Below the pieces are notes generated by a model. The model had not been told where the DNA came from and did no database searches. It was given only the letters and a program-made list of their open reading frames with translations. Positions 25,128-33,236 of a stretch of DNA of 64,000 nt are shown here, in pieces (position 1 is the first letter of the stretch; every line of letters starts with the position of its first letter). The translations under genes and the position numbers were made by a program. Origin of the DNA: Burkholderia sp. WAC0059 (GTDB taxonomy: Bacteria; Pseudomonadota; Gammaproteobacteria; Burkholderiales; Burkholderiaceae); NCBI RefSeq assembly GCF_002870125.1, contig NZ_PNEO01000001.1, positions 372,001-436,000 of the forward strand, in the 5' to 3' direction.

Positions 25128-25551
25128 GTTTCACCTCAGCGAAGCTAACTCCGGTGCGCTGCCCCGCGCTGCGCACTCTTCACGCACTCTGCCCGAGTGC
25201 CAGGCGGGATCGGCCTTGCCTTGTCGGAGCGCCGTTGCCCCGGGGCGTGCTACCGCCGATCCTGTGCTCACCTCAATGCAGGAAGCGTGCCATGTCGTTC
25301 GCATTTCCCTCCAGGCCGCGTAACGTCAAGCCTGGGCGGGCGGCGGCCCGGGGCGTATCAGAATCGAAAACCCCCGCCCGCAAAATCGGGAGAATCACCA
25401 ATCTTGTGCAATCAGGCCCGTGCGGCGTGCGCTTGCGCCGTCTTGCCGCATTGCGGCGAACCCTCGTCCGGTCTGCCTGCGAGTAATTTCGCAAGGTCCC
25501 CTCATTTGCAATAGGATGTGCATAAAAATTGAAAATTAATGAGGTAATCCG
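25128..25551. other. divergent intergenic region between the DUF4096 and LysR genes
   Basis: Its 424 bases hold a perfect 6-bp hairpin GCACTC-N5-GAGTGC at 25184-25200 and a C-rich stretch near 25371-25381. An A+T-rich segment with TGCA half-sites (about 25505-25525) lies close to the LysR start and could be an autoregulatory LysR box. No gene or RNA is recognised. Confidence 0.5.
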
Positions 25552-26454
25552 ATGAATGTGACGTTGCGGCAATTGCGGGTGTTCATCGAAGTGGCGCGGC
25601 TGCAAAGCTTCAGCCGGGCGGGCGACGAGATCGGCCTGACCCAGTCGGCCGTCAGCCGGTGCGTGCGCGAACTGGAGACTGAAATCGGCGTGAAGCTCGT
25701 CGATCGCACGACGCGCGAAGTACAACTCACCGATGTCGGCACGAACCTGATCGGCAGCATCTCGCGCCTGCTGGGCGATCTCGACGACGCGCTGCGCGAA
25801 ATTCGCGAGATCGGCGAGCAGCGGCGGGGGCGCGTCGTCGTGGCCGCGAGCCCGACGGTGGCCTGCCGGTTGATGCCCCGGGTCGTCGCGGCGTGCGGGC
25901 AACAGTTCCCCTACGTCACGCTCGGCCTGCGCGACGACGTGCAGAGCGACGTAGTCCGCAAGGTCAAGTCGGGCGAGGTGGATTTCGGCGTGATCATCGG
26001 GCCGTTCACGGCCGACGATCTCGAAGCCGAGATCCTGATGACCGATTCGTTCTGTCTCGTCGCGCGCAGCGATCACCGGCTCGCCGGGCGCGACGAGGTG
26101 GACTGGAAGGCGCTGGAGGGCGAGCGGCTCGTGATGCTCGACTACGCCTCGGGCAGCCGTCCGCTCATCGACGCGGTGATGGCGCGCCACGGCGTGAGCG
26201 CGAGCGTGGTGCAGGAATTGGGCCATTCGGCGACGGTGTTCGGGCTCGTCGAGGCCGGCATCGGCGTCAGCGTGCTGCCGTGGCTGGCGTTGCCGCTGCC
26301 GGCCGGCTCGAGTCTCGTGGCGCGGCAGCTCGTTCCGCGGGCCGAGCGCACGGTGGAGCTGGTGCGGCGGCGCGACCGGTCGCTGTCGCCGGCCGCCGAG
26401 GCGGTCTGGTCGCTGATCCGGCAATTGCCGGCCCGCGCGGAGGATCTGCGCTGA
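25552..26454 (+). CDS. LysR-type transcriptional regulator
   Basis: This 300-residue regulator has an N-terminal winged HTH (about 1-62: VTLRQLRVFIEVARLQSFSR, DEIGLTQSAVSRCVRELETE). The substrate-binding domain spans about 90-295 (GRVVVAASPTVACRLMPRVV, SGEVDFGVIIGPF, VEAGIGVSVLPWLALPL). GAGG lies 9 bases before the ATG. Its effector is unknown. The next gene on the same strand is a class-I aminotransferase 90 bases away, so it may be a target, although LysR targets are more often divergent, and here the divergent neighbour is the DUF4096 gene. Confidence 0.92.
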   Translation: MNVTLRQLRVFIEVARLQSFSRAGDEIGLTQSAVSRCVRELETEIGVKLVDRTTREVQLTDVGTNLIGSISRLLGDLDDALREIREIGEQRRGRVVVAASPTVACRLMPRVVAACGQQFPYVTLGLRDDVQSDVVRKVKSGEVDFGVIIGPFTADDLEAEILMTDSFCLVARSDHRLAGRDEVDWKALEGERLVMLDYASGSRPLIDAVMARHGVSASVVQELGHSATVFGLVEAGIGVSVLPWLALPLPAGSSLVARQLVPRAERTVELVRRRDRSLSPAAEAVWSLIRQLPARAEDLR

Positions 26455-26544
26455 AGGGGCGGGTCGTACCGCCGGACGGCCGGCGGCACGCTACACTGGC
26501 GGTTTTTCCGTCATGCCTTTCATGCCTTCTATCCGGACGATTCA

Positions 26545-27744
26545 ATGAGCGACCTCGACGATCTGCCTGTGCCCACGTTTTCCGTCCCCGGCGCACGCGA
26601 TGCCGTGCGCGCGCTGCGCGCGTCGCAGATCCGGGAGGTCGCCAACGCCGGCTTCGGCATTCCCGACGTACTGCCGTTCTGGTTCGGGGAGTCGGACCGG
26701 GTCACGCCCGCCTTCATCCGCGATGCCGCGGCGACGGCGCTGGCGAAGGGCGACACGTTCTACACGCACAATCTCGGCATCGCGCCGCTGCGCGAGGCGA
26801 TTGCGCGCTACGTGAGCGATTTGCACGGCGCGACGTCCGTCGAGCACGTTGCCGTGACGAGCGCCGGCGTCAATGCGCTGATGCTGGCGGCGCAGCTCGT
26901 CGTGGGCGCGGGCGACCGGGTCGTGGCGGTCACGCCGCTCTGGCCGAATCTCGTCGAAATCCCGCGGATTCTCGGCGCGTCGGTCGAGACGGTCGCGCTC
27001 GGCTACGGCGAGCGCGGCTGGGCGCTCGATCTCGATCGTCTGCTGGCCGCGCTGACGCCGGACACGCGCCTGTTGCTCGTCAATTCGCCGAACAACCCGA
27101 CGGGCTGGGTCATGACGCGCGACGAGCAGCGCGCCGTCCTCGAGCATTGCCGTCGCCACGGTATCTGGATCGTCGCCGACGAGGTCTACGAGCGCCTCTA
27201 CTACGGCGAGCCGGGGGCGCGCACGGCGCCGTCGTTCCTCGACCTTGCCTCGCGCGACGAGCGTCTCATCTGCGTGAACTCGTTCTCGAAGGCGTGGCTC
27301 ATGACGGGCTGGCGGCTCGGCTGGATGGTCGTTCCGCGCGGGCTGACGGACGATCTCGGCAAGCTCGTCGAGTACAACACCTCGTGCGCGCCGTCCTTCG
27401 TCCAGCAGGCCGGCATCGCGGCGATCGAGCAGGGCGAGTCGTTCACGCACGGGCTCGTCGCGGATCTGCGGGCGTCGCGCGACCACCTGGCGCGTGCGCT
27501 GTCGGCGCTGCCGGGCGTGGACGTCAAGGCGCCGGCCGGGGCGATGTATCTGTTTTTCTCGCTGCCGGGCGCGCGGCACAGCCTCGCGCTGTGCAAGTCG
27601 CTCGTGCGGGGCGCCGGCGTCGGGCTCGCGCCGGGCAGCGCGTTCGGGCCCGAGGGCGAGGGGTTCGTGCGCTGGTGCTACGCCTGCGATCCGGCGCGGC
27701 TCGACGCGGGCGTGGAACGGCTCGCGCGCCATCTCGTGAAATAG
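26545..27744 (+). CDS. class I/II pyridoxal-phosphate aminotransferase
   Basis: This 399-residue fold-type I enzyme has PLP-binding residues in NSPNNPTGWVM, VADEVYERLYY and the Schiff-base Lys249 in CVNSFSKAWLMTGWRLGWM. The C-terminal substrate Arg is in GFVRWCYACD. The overall layout matches the aspartate/aromatic aminotransferase superfamily. The substrate cannot be set by motif alone; candidates are aromatic, branched-chain or alanine-type amino acids. It follows the LysR gene on the same strand and is probably read with it or from its own promoter. A long near-perfect hairpin lies 30 bases after the stop. Confidence 0.9.
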   Translation: MSDLDDLPVPTFSVPGARDAVRALRASQIREVANAGFGIPDVLPFWFGESDRVTPAFIRDAAATALAKGDTFYTHNLGIAPLREAIARYVSDLHGATSVEHVAVTSAGVNALMLAAQLVVGAGDRVVAVTPLWPNLVEIPRILGASVETVALGYGERGWALDLDRLLAALTPDTRLLLVNSPNNPTGWVMTRDEQRAVLEHCRRHGIWIVADEVYERLYYGEPGARTAPSFLDLASRDERLICVNSFSKAWLMTGWRLGWMVVPRGLTDDLGKLVEYNTSCAPSFVQQAGIAAIEQGESFTHGLVADLRASRDHLARALSALPGVDVKAPAGAMYLFFSLPGARHSLALCKSLVRGAGVGLAPGSAFGPEGEGFVRWCYACDPARLDAGVERLARHLVK

Positions 27745-27774
27745 TCCGGGGGGGCGGCATCGGCGACCGCCGCC

Positions 27775-27805
27775 GCCCGATAATGCGCGGCGCGTATTAT
27801 CGGGC
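27775..27805. terminator. long hairpin after the aminotransferase gene
   Basis: GCCCGATAATGCGC (27775-27788) and GCGTATTATCGGGC (27792-27805) form a 14-bp stem with one G-T wobble and a 3-base loop. No T-run follows. It could be a termination or mRNA-stability structure. Confidence 0.5.
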
Positions 27806-28039
27806 GCGTCTTTACGCTCCCGTGGTTTTTGCGTAAGATGGCGCCTGGTCACGCGATTCCTTCCGGGAATATCGCTGCTCCGTCCGGCTGGGCCTGGCTC
27901 GATTCGATGCCTGTATGACGGCCCCCCGGTGCGTGCTCCCATCAATATGACCGATCAGAATCGGGCGAGCGCGTCTTCAGTTCCATATCGTCTGTCTGTT
28001 CCGGTTCTTTGAACCCGACTTAAGGTCTGACTCGGCTGC

Positions 28040-28984
28040 ATGAATACCCAAGAGGCGAAGATCGTCCTCGAGACCGCATTGATCTGCGCGCAAGAGCCGC
28101 TCAAGCTCGGCGATCTGCGCAAGCTGTTTACCGACGAGGTATCGGCCGACACGGTTCGCGCGCTGCTCGAAGACCTGCGCAGCGAATGGTCGGAGCGCGG
28201 AGTCGAACTGGTGGCGCTGGCTTCGGGCTGGCGCTTTCAGAGCAAGCCCGCGATGCGGCCTTATCTCGACCGGCTGAACCCGGAAAAGCCGCCGCGTTAT
28301 TCGCGCGCGGTACTTGAAACGCTGGCGATCATCGCGTACCGGCAGCCGGTCACGCGCGGCGATATCGAGGAGATTCGCGGCGTGACGGTCAATACGCAGA
28401 TCGTCAAGCAGCTCGAGGACCGGAGCTGGATCGAGGTGATCGGGCATCGCGACGTGCCGGGCCGCCCGGCGCTTTATGCGACGACGCGGCAGTTTCTCGA
28501 CGATCTCGGCCTGAAGTCGCTCGACGAATTGCCTTCGCTCGACGACGCCCCGGCCCAGTTGAGCGAGCAGTTGCTCGCTCAGCACGCGATCGAGTTTTCT
28601 GATGGCGGGGCTGTGCCGGGAGATGCCGGGGGCGCCGGGGTGATCGAGGCCGCAAGCGTGCCGGAGGACGGATCGCCGGGCGAAGACGCGCCGGCCGACT
28701 CGCTGTCGACGGGCGAGGAAGCCGCCGCCGCGAGTGCGGACGAATGGGGCGATGGCGCATCGTTTCCCCCGACTCCCGAGGCAAACGTTCCCCATGACGA
28801 CCATGCCGATGCCAGCCCGGACGAGGGCGAGTCGGCCGGCTCCGACGAATCCGCCGGGCCGGTCGCTGGCTATCCGGCAGCGCCGGAGGCGGGCGTGCCG
28901 GTTGCGCACGGGGGCACGGCCGGCGAGCCCGGCCAGGATGGAAACGAGACCCGCCGCGAAGCGGCACAGGACTCCGGGTCCTGA
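28040..28984 (+). CDS. scpB: segregation and condensation protein B, with long acidic tail
   Basis: ScpB is a subunit of the Smc-ScpA-ScpB condensin that organises and segregates the chromosome. The two winged-helix domains fill about residues 1-185 ([71 protein letters not shown]). The remaining ~125 residues are low-complexity, rich in Asp/Glu/Ala/Gly/Pro, and probably disordered. This tail is longer than in most bacteria. scpA is not beside it. The next gene, 98 bases on, is an RluB-like pseudouridine synthase, a pairing seen in many genomes. The ATG has a weak ribosome-binding site. Confidence 0.93.
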   Translation: MNTQEAKIVLETALICAQEPLKLGDLRKLFTDEVSADTVRALLEDLRSEWSERGVELVALASGWRFQSKPAMRPYLDRLNPEKPPRYSRAVLETLAIIAYRQPVTRGDIEEIRGVTVNTQIVKQLEDRSWIEVIGHRDVPGRPALYATTRQFLDDLGLKSLDELPSLDDAPAQLSEQLLAQHAIEFSDGGAVPGDAGGAGVIEAASVPEDGSPGEDAPADSLSTGEEAAAASADEWGDGASFPPTPEANVPHDDHADASPDEGESAGSDESAGPVAGYPAAPEAGVPVAHGGTAGEPGQDGNETRREAAQDSGS

Positions 28985-29082
28985 CGAACGATAAGGCCGC
29001 CGCATTGCGCGGCGTCCGGCGTAACGAACATGACTGACGGCGCCTCGCAAGGGGGCGCGCGACCTGACATCTTGAGGTTGTT

Positions 29083-30777
29083 TTGACAGATATCCACGAT
29101 ACCGATTCGACCGATGCGCCCGAATCCGCGCGCGTCGAGCCTGCCGCTCGCGCCGATGAATCGCGCGCGCAGGCGCAAGGCGATGCCGCACGGCCAGACG
29201 ACGGGCAGGGCGAGGAACGGCCGCGCCGCGGCTTGCGTCGCGGACCGCGTAGCCTGATCGCGCGCCGCCGCGCCGGCAACAACCGGGCAAAGGGCGGCGA
29301 AGCCGCCCAACCGGGGCAGGCGGCGGACGCGCCGACGACCGGGACGCCGCCGGACGGCGTCGTCGTCGCGCAGGTGCGGACGCCGCGCAAGGACGCGGGC
29401 GGCGGCAAGAAGCAGGGCGGCCGCCGGAGCAACGGCGCGGCGGAAAAGCCGCGCAAGGGCCGCGCCGAGACGCCGCCATCCGCGCCGCAGGGCGAAGGCG
29501 CGGACGACCTGTTTCTGTACGTGACGTCGCCGGCGTTCGACGCCGACAACGGGGCGGGCGCCGGCGCGCGCGCGCCGATGCTGCGCGGGGGGCGGCCCCA
29601 GCAGCAGCCCAAGCGCGTACTGAGTCCCGACGACGACGCGCCGAAGCTGCACAAGGTGCTCGCCGAGGCCGGCATGGGTTCGCGCCGCGAGATGGAGGAG
29701 TTGATCGTCGCCGGGCGCGTGTCCGTGAACGGCGAGCCCGCGCACATCGGGCAGCGGATCATGCCGACCGACCAGGTGCGCATCAACGGCAAGCCGGTCA
29801 AGCGCAAGGTGCAGAGCAAGCCGCCGCGCGTGCTGCTCTACCACAAGCCGGCCGGAGAAATCGTGAGCCATGCCGATCCGGAGGGGCGGCCTTCGGTGTT
29901 CGACCGCTTGCCGCCGATGAAGACGGCGAAATGGCTCGCCGTCGGCCGGCTCGACTTCAACACCGAGGGGTTGCTGATGCTGACGACCTCGGGCGATCTG
30001 GCCAACCGCTTCATGCATCCGCGCTACAGCGTCGAGCGCGAGTACGCGGTCCGGGTCGTCGGCGAACTGTCGGAAGGCAACCGGCAGAAGCTGCTGAAGG
30101 GTATCGAGCTCGACGACGGTCCCGCGAACTTCCTGCGCATCCGCGACGGCGGCGGCGAGGGGACGAACCACTGGTATCACGTCGCGCTCGCCGAGGGGCG
30201 CAATCGCGAAGTGCGGCGCATGTTCGAGGCGGTCGGTTTGATGGTGAGCCGACTGATCCGCACGCGGCACGGCCCGATCTCGCTGCCGCGCGGGCTCAAG
30301 CGCGGTCGCTGGGAAGAACTCGAGGATGGCCAGGTGCGCACCCTGATGTCGTCGGTCGGCCTCAAGGCGCCCGTCGGCGAAAAGGGCGGGCGCAACGGCG
30401 AGCAGGAACGCCGCCAGCCCGATCCGATGCAGACCTCGATGGGCTTCATCAACCGCGAGCCGGTGCTGACCGCTCACGGCAATTTCAACCAGCCGCGCCA
30501 CGGCCAGGGTCGGCGCGGCCAGTCGGGCGGTTTCGCGGGCGGAGCCGGTACCGGCTTCGGCGCCGGCTACGGCAGTCGCGGCGGCAACGCCAACGCGGGC
30601 GGCCGCGACGTCGACGGCAACCGTGCGCCGTCCAAGCGCGCATCGGGCAATCCGAACGCCAATAATCGCCGCCCGTCGGGCAACGCCGGCACGGCCGCCG
30701 GCGCCAACGGCAATCGCGCCGGCGGCGGGCGCGGCGGTCCGCGCGGCACGCAGCGCAACCGGTCGCGCGGGCATTGA
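29083..30777 (+). CDS. rluB: RluB-like 23S rRNA pseudouridine synthase with disordered tails
   Basis: This 564-residue protein is nearly twice the usual RluB length (about 290). The core lies at about residues 184-430: an S4 RNA-binding domain ([20 protein letters not shown]) and a pseudouridine synthase domain with catalytic Asp291 in [14 protein letters not shown]. The N-terminal ~180 residues are Arg/Ala/Gly/Asp-rich. The C-terminal ~125 are Gly/Asn/Arg-rich with RGG-like elements. Both are predicted to be disordered and to bind RNA. The start is TTG at 29083 with GAGG upstream; the nearby ATG at 29030 is in another frame and stops at once. RluB modifies the peptidyl-transferase region (E. 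coli U2605). It lies downstream of scpB. Confidence 0.88.
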   Translation: MTDIHDTDSTDAPESARVEPAARADESRAQAQGDAARPDDGQGEERPRRGLRRGPRSLIARRRAGNNRAKGGEAAQPGQAADAPTTGTPPDGVVVAQVRTPRKDAGGGKKQGGRRSNGAAEKPRKGRAETPPSAPQGEGADDLFLYVTSPAFDADNGAGAGARAPMLRGGRPQQQPKRVLSPDDDAPKLHKVLAEAGMGSRREMEELIVAGRVSVNGEPAHIGQRIMPTDQVRINGKPVKRKVQSKPPRVLLYHKPAGEIVSHADPEGRPSVFDRLPPMKTAKWLAVGRLDFNTEGLLMLTTSGDLANRFMHPRYSVEREYAVRVVGELSEGNRQKLLKGIELDDGPANFLRIRDGGGEGTNHWYHVALAEGRNREVRRMFEAVGLMVSRLIRTRHGPISLPRGLKRGRWEELEDGQVRTLMSSVGLKAPVGEKGGRNGEQERRQPDPMQTSMGFINREPVLTAHGNFNQPRHGQGRRGQSGGFAGGAGTGFGAGYGSRGGNANAGGRDVDGNRAPSKRASGNPNANNRRPSGNAGTAAGANGNRAGGGRGGPRGTQRNRSRGH

Positions 30778-30863
30778 ACGAGGGGGCGTCGTACGCTTTC
30801 GTACGATCGTTGCCGGACGGGCGGGTCGTTACCGCCTCCGGTGCTTTTCCGGGCCGTGCTGGT

Positions 30864-30892
30864 TTGCGTTAGTAGTCAAAAAAGGCTATAAT
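30864..30892 (+). promoter_or_regulatory. sigma-70 promoter of the rimP-nusA-infB operon
   Basis: TTGCGT (30864-30869), 17 bases, then a perfect TATAAT (30887-30892). The predicted start is near 30899, only about 60 bases before an intrinsic terminator. Confidence 0.75.
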
Positions 30893-30898
30893 CTTGAA

Positions 30899-30982
30899 GT
30901 CGCTGGGCGTGCAGCTTTTTTGTGTGCAGCTCGGGTGCGACCACCGTTTAGAAAAAGATGGGCGTTCAGCCCATTTTTTTTT
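30899..30982 (+). ncRNA. candidate ~84-nt leader/small RNA
   Basis: The predicted product of the rimP promoter ending at the leader terminator is about 84 nt. It begins GTCGC, which can pair with GCGAC at 30937-30941, and carries two GTGCAGCT direct repeats. This is inference from the promoter-terminator pair; no known small-RNA family was recognised. Confidence 0.4.
30957..30982 (+). terminator. leader terminator (attenuator candidate) upstream of rimP
   Basis: ATGGGC (30958-30963), loop of 5, GCCCAT (30969-30974), then a T-run to 30982. It is preceded by five A that can extend the stem. It lies within the transcribed leader about 200 bases before rimP, so it would either end a short RNA or attenuate the operon. 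Confidence 0.8.
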
Positions 30983-31181
30983 GGGCCGGAATTTTGCTCG
31001 AAATTCGCCCGGAACGGGTTCGCCGACCCGGGTGGCCACGGCCGCGAGTGCCGCAAAAACGGTCGCGAAATGTGACCGGGGCGCGTGGCCGATGCGCATA
31101 CGAAAAGCGCGTGCAGCGCTTGCGCTGCCCGTGGGAGGTGTGTCGCGAGGCGGGGCGCGCGAACATCTGGAGTGGGGCATT

Positions 31182-31640
31182 GTGCAACTGACGGAACTGA
31201 TTGAAACCACGGTCGCGGGTCTCGGCTACGAGCTCGTGGACCTCGAGCGCACCGGGCGCGGCATGCTGGCCGTGTATATCGACCAGCCTGCGGGCATCGC
31301 GATCGAGGATTGCGAAAAGGTCACGCGTCAGTTGCAGCACGTCCTGACGGTCGAGAACATCGACTACGAGCGGCTCGAGGTTTCGTCGCCGGGTCTCGAC
31401 CGCCCGCTGAAAAAACTGGCGGACTTCGAGCGCTTCGCAGGCAGCGAGGCGGTCATCACATTGAAAAAGCCATTGGACGGACGGAAATCGTACCGGGGCA
31501 TTCTGCATGCCCCCGAGGGCGAAACCATCGGTCTGGAATTTGAAGGGAAGGCGGGAGCCGCGATGCTCGACTTCACGCTCGCGGATATCGACCGCGCACG
31601 CCTCGTCCCGAAAGTTGACTTTAGGAGCCGCAAACAATGA
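31182..31640 (+). CDS. rimP: ribosome maturation factor RimP
   Basis: This 152-residue protein is needed for 30S subunit maturation. The family N-terminus is [20 protein letters not shown], read from a GTG start at 31182 with AGTGGGG just upstream. Other RimP blocks are [18 protein letters not shown] and [18 protein letters not shown]. The C-terminal SH3-like domain ends [13 protein letters not shown]. Upstream in-frame ATGs would add leader sequence without homology. The stop overlaps nusA by four bases, giving coupled translation in the classic rimP-nusA-infB order. Confidence 0.94.
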   Translation: MQLTELIETTVAGLGYELVDLERTGRGMLAVYIDQPAGIAIEDCEKVTRQLQHVLTVENIDYERLEVSSPGLDRPLKKLADFERFAGSEAVITLKKPLDGRKSYRGILHAPEGETIGLEFEGKAGAAMLDFTLADIDRARLVPKVDFRSRKQ

Positions 31641-33112
31641 GTCGCGAAGTGTTGATGCTGGTGGATGCGCTGGCACGCGAAAAGAACGTCGACAAGGACG
31701 TAGTGTTCGCCGCCCTTGAAGCGGCGCTCGCATCCGCTTCCAAGAAACTCTTCGCCGAGGACGCCGACATCCGCGTTCACATCGACCGTGAAAGCGGCGA
31801 GCACGAAACCTATCGCCGCTGGCGCGTCGTGCCTGACGAGGCGGGCCTGCAGGAACCGGATCAGGAAATCCTGCTGTTCGAGGCGCGCGAGCAGAAACCC
31901 GACGCGCAGATCGACGACTACCTCGAGGAGCCGGTGCCGTCGATCGAGTTCGGCCGCATCGGCGCGCAGGCCGCCAAGCAGGTGATCCTGCAGAAGGTGC
32001 GCGACGCCGAACGCGAGCAGATCCTCAACGACTTCCTCGAGCGCGGCGAAAGCATCATGACCGGCGCGGTCAAGCGCATGGACAAGGGCAACTTCATCGT
32101 CGAGTCGGGCCGCGTCGAGGCACTGCTGCGCCGCGATCAGCTTATTCCGAAGGAAAACCTGCGCGTGGGCGACCGCGTGCGCGCCTGGATCGGAAAGGTC
32201 GACCGCACGGCGCGCGGCCCGCAGATCGAGCTGTCGCGCACGGCGCCCGAATTCCTGATGAAGCTCTTCGAGATGGAAGTGCCGGAAATCGAGCAGGGCC
32301 TCCTCGAAATCAAGGCGGCCGCGCGCGACCCCGGCGTGCGCGCGAAGATCGGCGTGGTCGCCTACGACAAGCGCATCGACCCGATCGGCACCTGCGTCGG
32401 CATTCGCGGCTCGCGCGTGCAGGCCGTGCGCAACGAGCTCGGTGGCGAAAACGTCGACATCGTGCTATGGTCGGAAGACCCTGCCCAGTTCGTAATCGGC
32501 GCGCTCGCGCCGGCGGCTGTCCAGTCGATCGTCGTCGATGAAGAAAAGCATTCGATGGACGTCGTGGTGGACGAGAGCGAGCTGGCCGTCGCGATTGGCC
32601 GCAGCGGCCAGAACGTGCGTCTCGCCAGCGAATTGACCGGCTGGCAGATCAACATCATGACGCCGGACGAGTCGGCCCAGAAGCAGAACCAGGAGCGCAC
32701 GGTGCTGCGCGACCTGTTCATGGCGCGTCTCGACGTCGACGAGGAAGTCGCCGACATTCTCATCGACGAGGGCTTCACGAGCCTCGAAGAGATCGCCTAC
32801 GTCCCGCTCAACGAAATGCTCGAGATCGAGGCGTTCGACGAAGACACCGTGCACGAGCTGCGCAACCGCGCGCGCGACGCGCTGTTGACGATGGCGATCG
32901 CGAACGAGGAGAAGGTCGAGAACGTCGCGCTGGACCTGAAGAGCCTCGACGGCATGGATCAGGACCTGTTCGCGCAGCTTGCGCAGCACGAGATCCATAC
33001 GCGCGACGATCTCGCGGAGCTGGCCGTCGACGAGCTGATCGAGATAACGGGCATGGAAGAGGACACCGCGAAAGCGTTGATCATGAAAGCACGTGAGCAC
33101 TGGTTCCAGTGA
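31637..33112 (+). CDS. nusA: transcription termination/antitermination factor NusA
   Basis: This 491-residue NusA binds RNA polymerase and controls pausing, intrinsic termination and antitermination. Domains in order: N-terminal polymerase-binding (about 1-125), S1 (about 132-200: [17 protein letters not shown]), two KH domains (about 230-345: [40 protein letters not shown]), and two acidic repeats at the C-terminus (about 360-490). The length matches proteobacterial NusA. It starts four bases inside rimP and is followed by infB after 124 bases. Because NusA alters termination at hairpins, the leader terminator upstream is a natural place for autocontrol. Confidence 0.97.
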   Translation: MSREVLMLVDALAREKNVDKDVVFAALEAALASASKKLFAEDADIRVHIDRESGEHETYRRWRVVPDEAGLQEPDQEILLFEAREQKPDAQIDDYLEEPVPSIEFGRIGAQAAKQVILQKVRDAEREQILNDFLERGESIMTGAVKRMDKGNFIVESGRVEALLRRDQLIPKENLRVGDRVRAWIGKVDRTARGPQIELSRTAPEFLMKLFEMEVPEIEQGLLEIKAAARDPGVRAKIGVVAYDKRIDPIGTCVGIRGSRVQAVRNELGGENVDIVLWSEDPAQFVIGALAPAAVQSIVVDEEKHSMDVVVDESELAVAIGRSGQNVRLASELTGWQINIMTPDESAQKQNQERTVLRDLFMARLDVDEEVADILIDEGFTSLEEIAYVPLNEMLEIEAFDEDTVHELRNRARDALLTMAIANEEKVENVALDLKSLDGMDQDLFAQLAQHEIHTRDDLAELAVDELIEITGMEEDTAKALIMKAREHWFQ

Positions 33113-33236
33113 GCAATGTCCAGGACCCGACCATGACCCACTGAACTGAACGCGGCCGGCCGCAGGCGATGCGGCGGTAGGGCCGCTTGACCCGATGTCA
33201 ACCGCAAGGACGTGGTCCTTGCATCAAGAGGAATGA

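Larger units (their letters stand above)
30778..31181 (+). other. leader region of the rimP-nusA-infB operon
   Basis: This 404-base stretch holds a good promoter (30864-30892), a structured leader with two direct GTGCAGCT repeats (about 30910-30932), and a perfect intrinsic terminator (30957-30982). About 200 bases then run to the GTG of rimP. I see no tRNA-Met gene of the kind that precedes rimP in E. coli. An in-frame open stretch upstream of RimP from 30894 is not protein-like. Confidence 0.7.

Noticed and set aside
24444..25551. Complete insertion sequence around the first DUF4096 gene
   Set aside because: No terminal inverted repeats, no DDE domain and no target-site duplication could be seen.
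29030..29085. ATG upstream of the RluB-like gene as its start
   Set aside because: It is in a different frame and reaches TGA after 18 codons; TTG at 29083 with GAGG upstream fits better.
30894..31181. N-terminal extension of RimP starting at 30894
   Set aside because: It would translate the leader, including the terminator hairpin; RimP homology begins at the GTG at 31182.
30778..31181. tRNA-Met gene ahead of rimP, as in E. coli metY
   Set aside because: No cloverleaf or CCA-ended acceptor could be traced in the leader.
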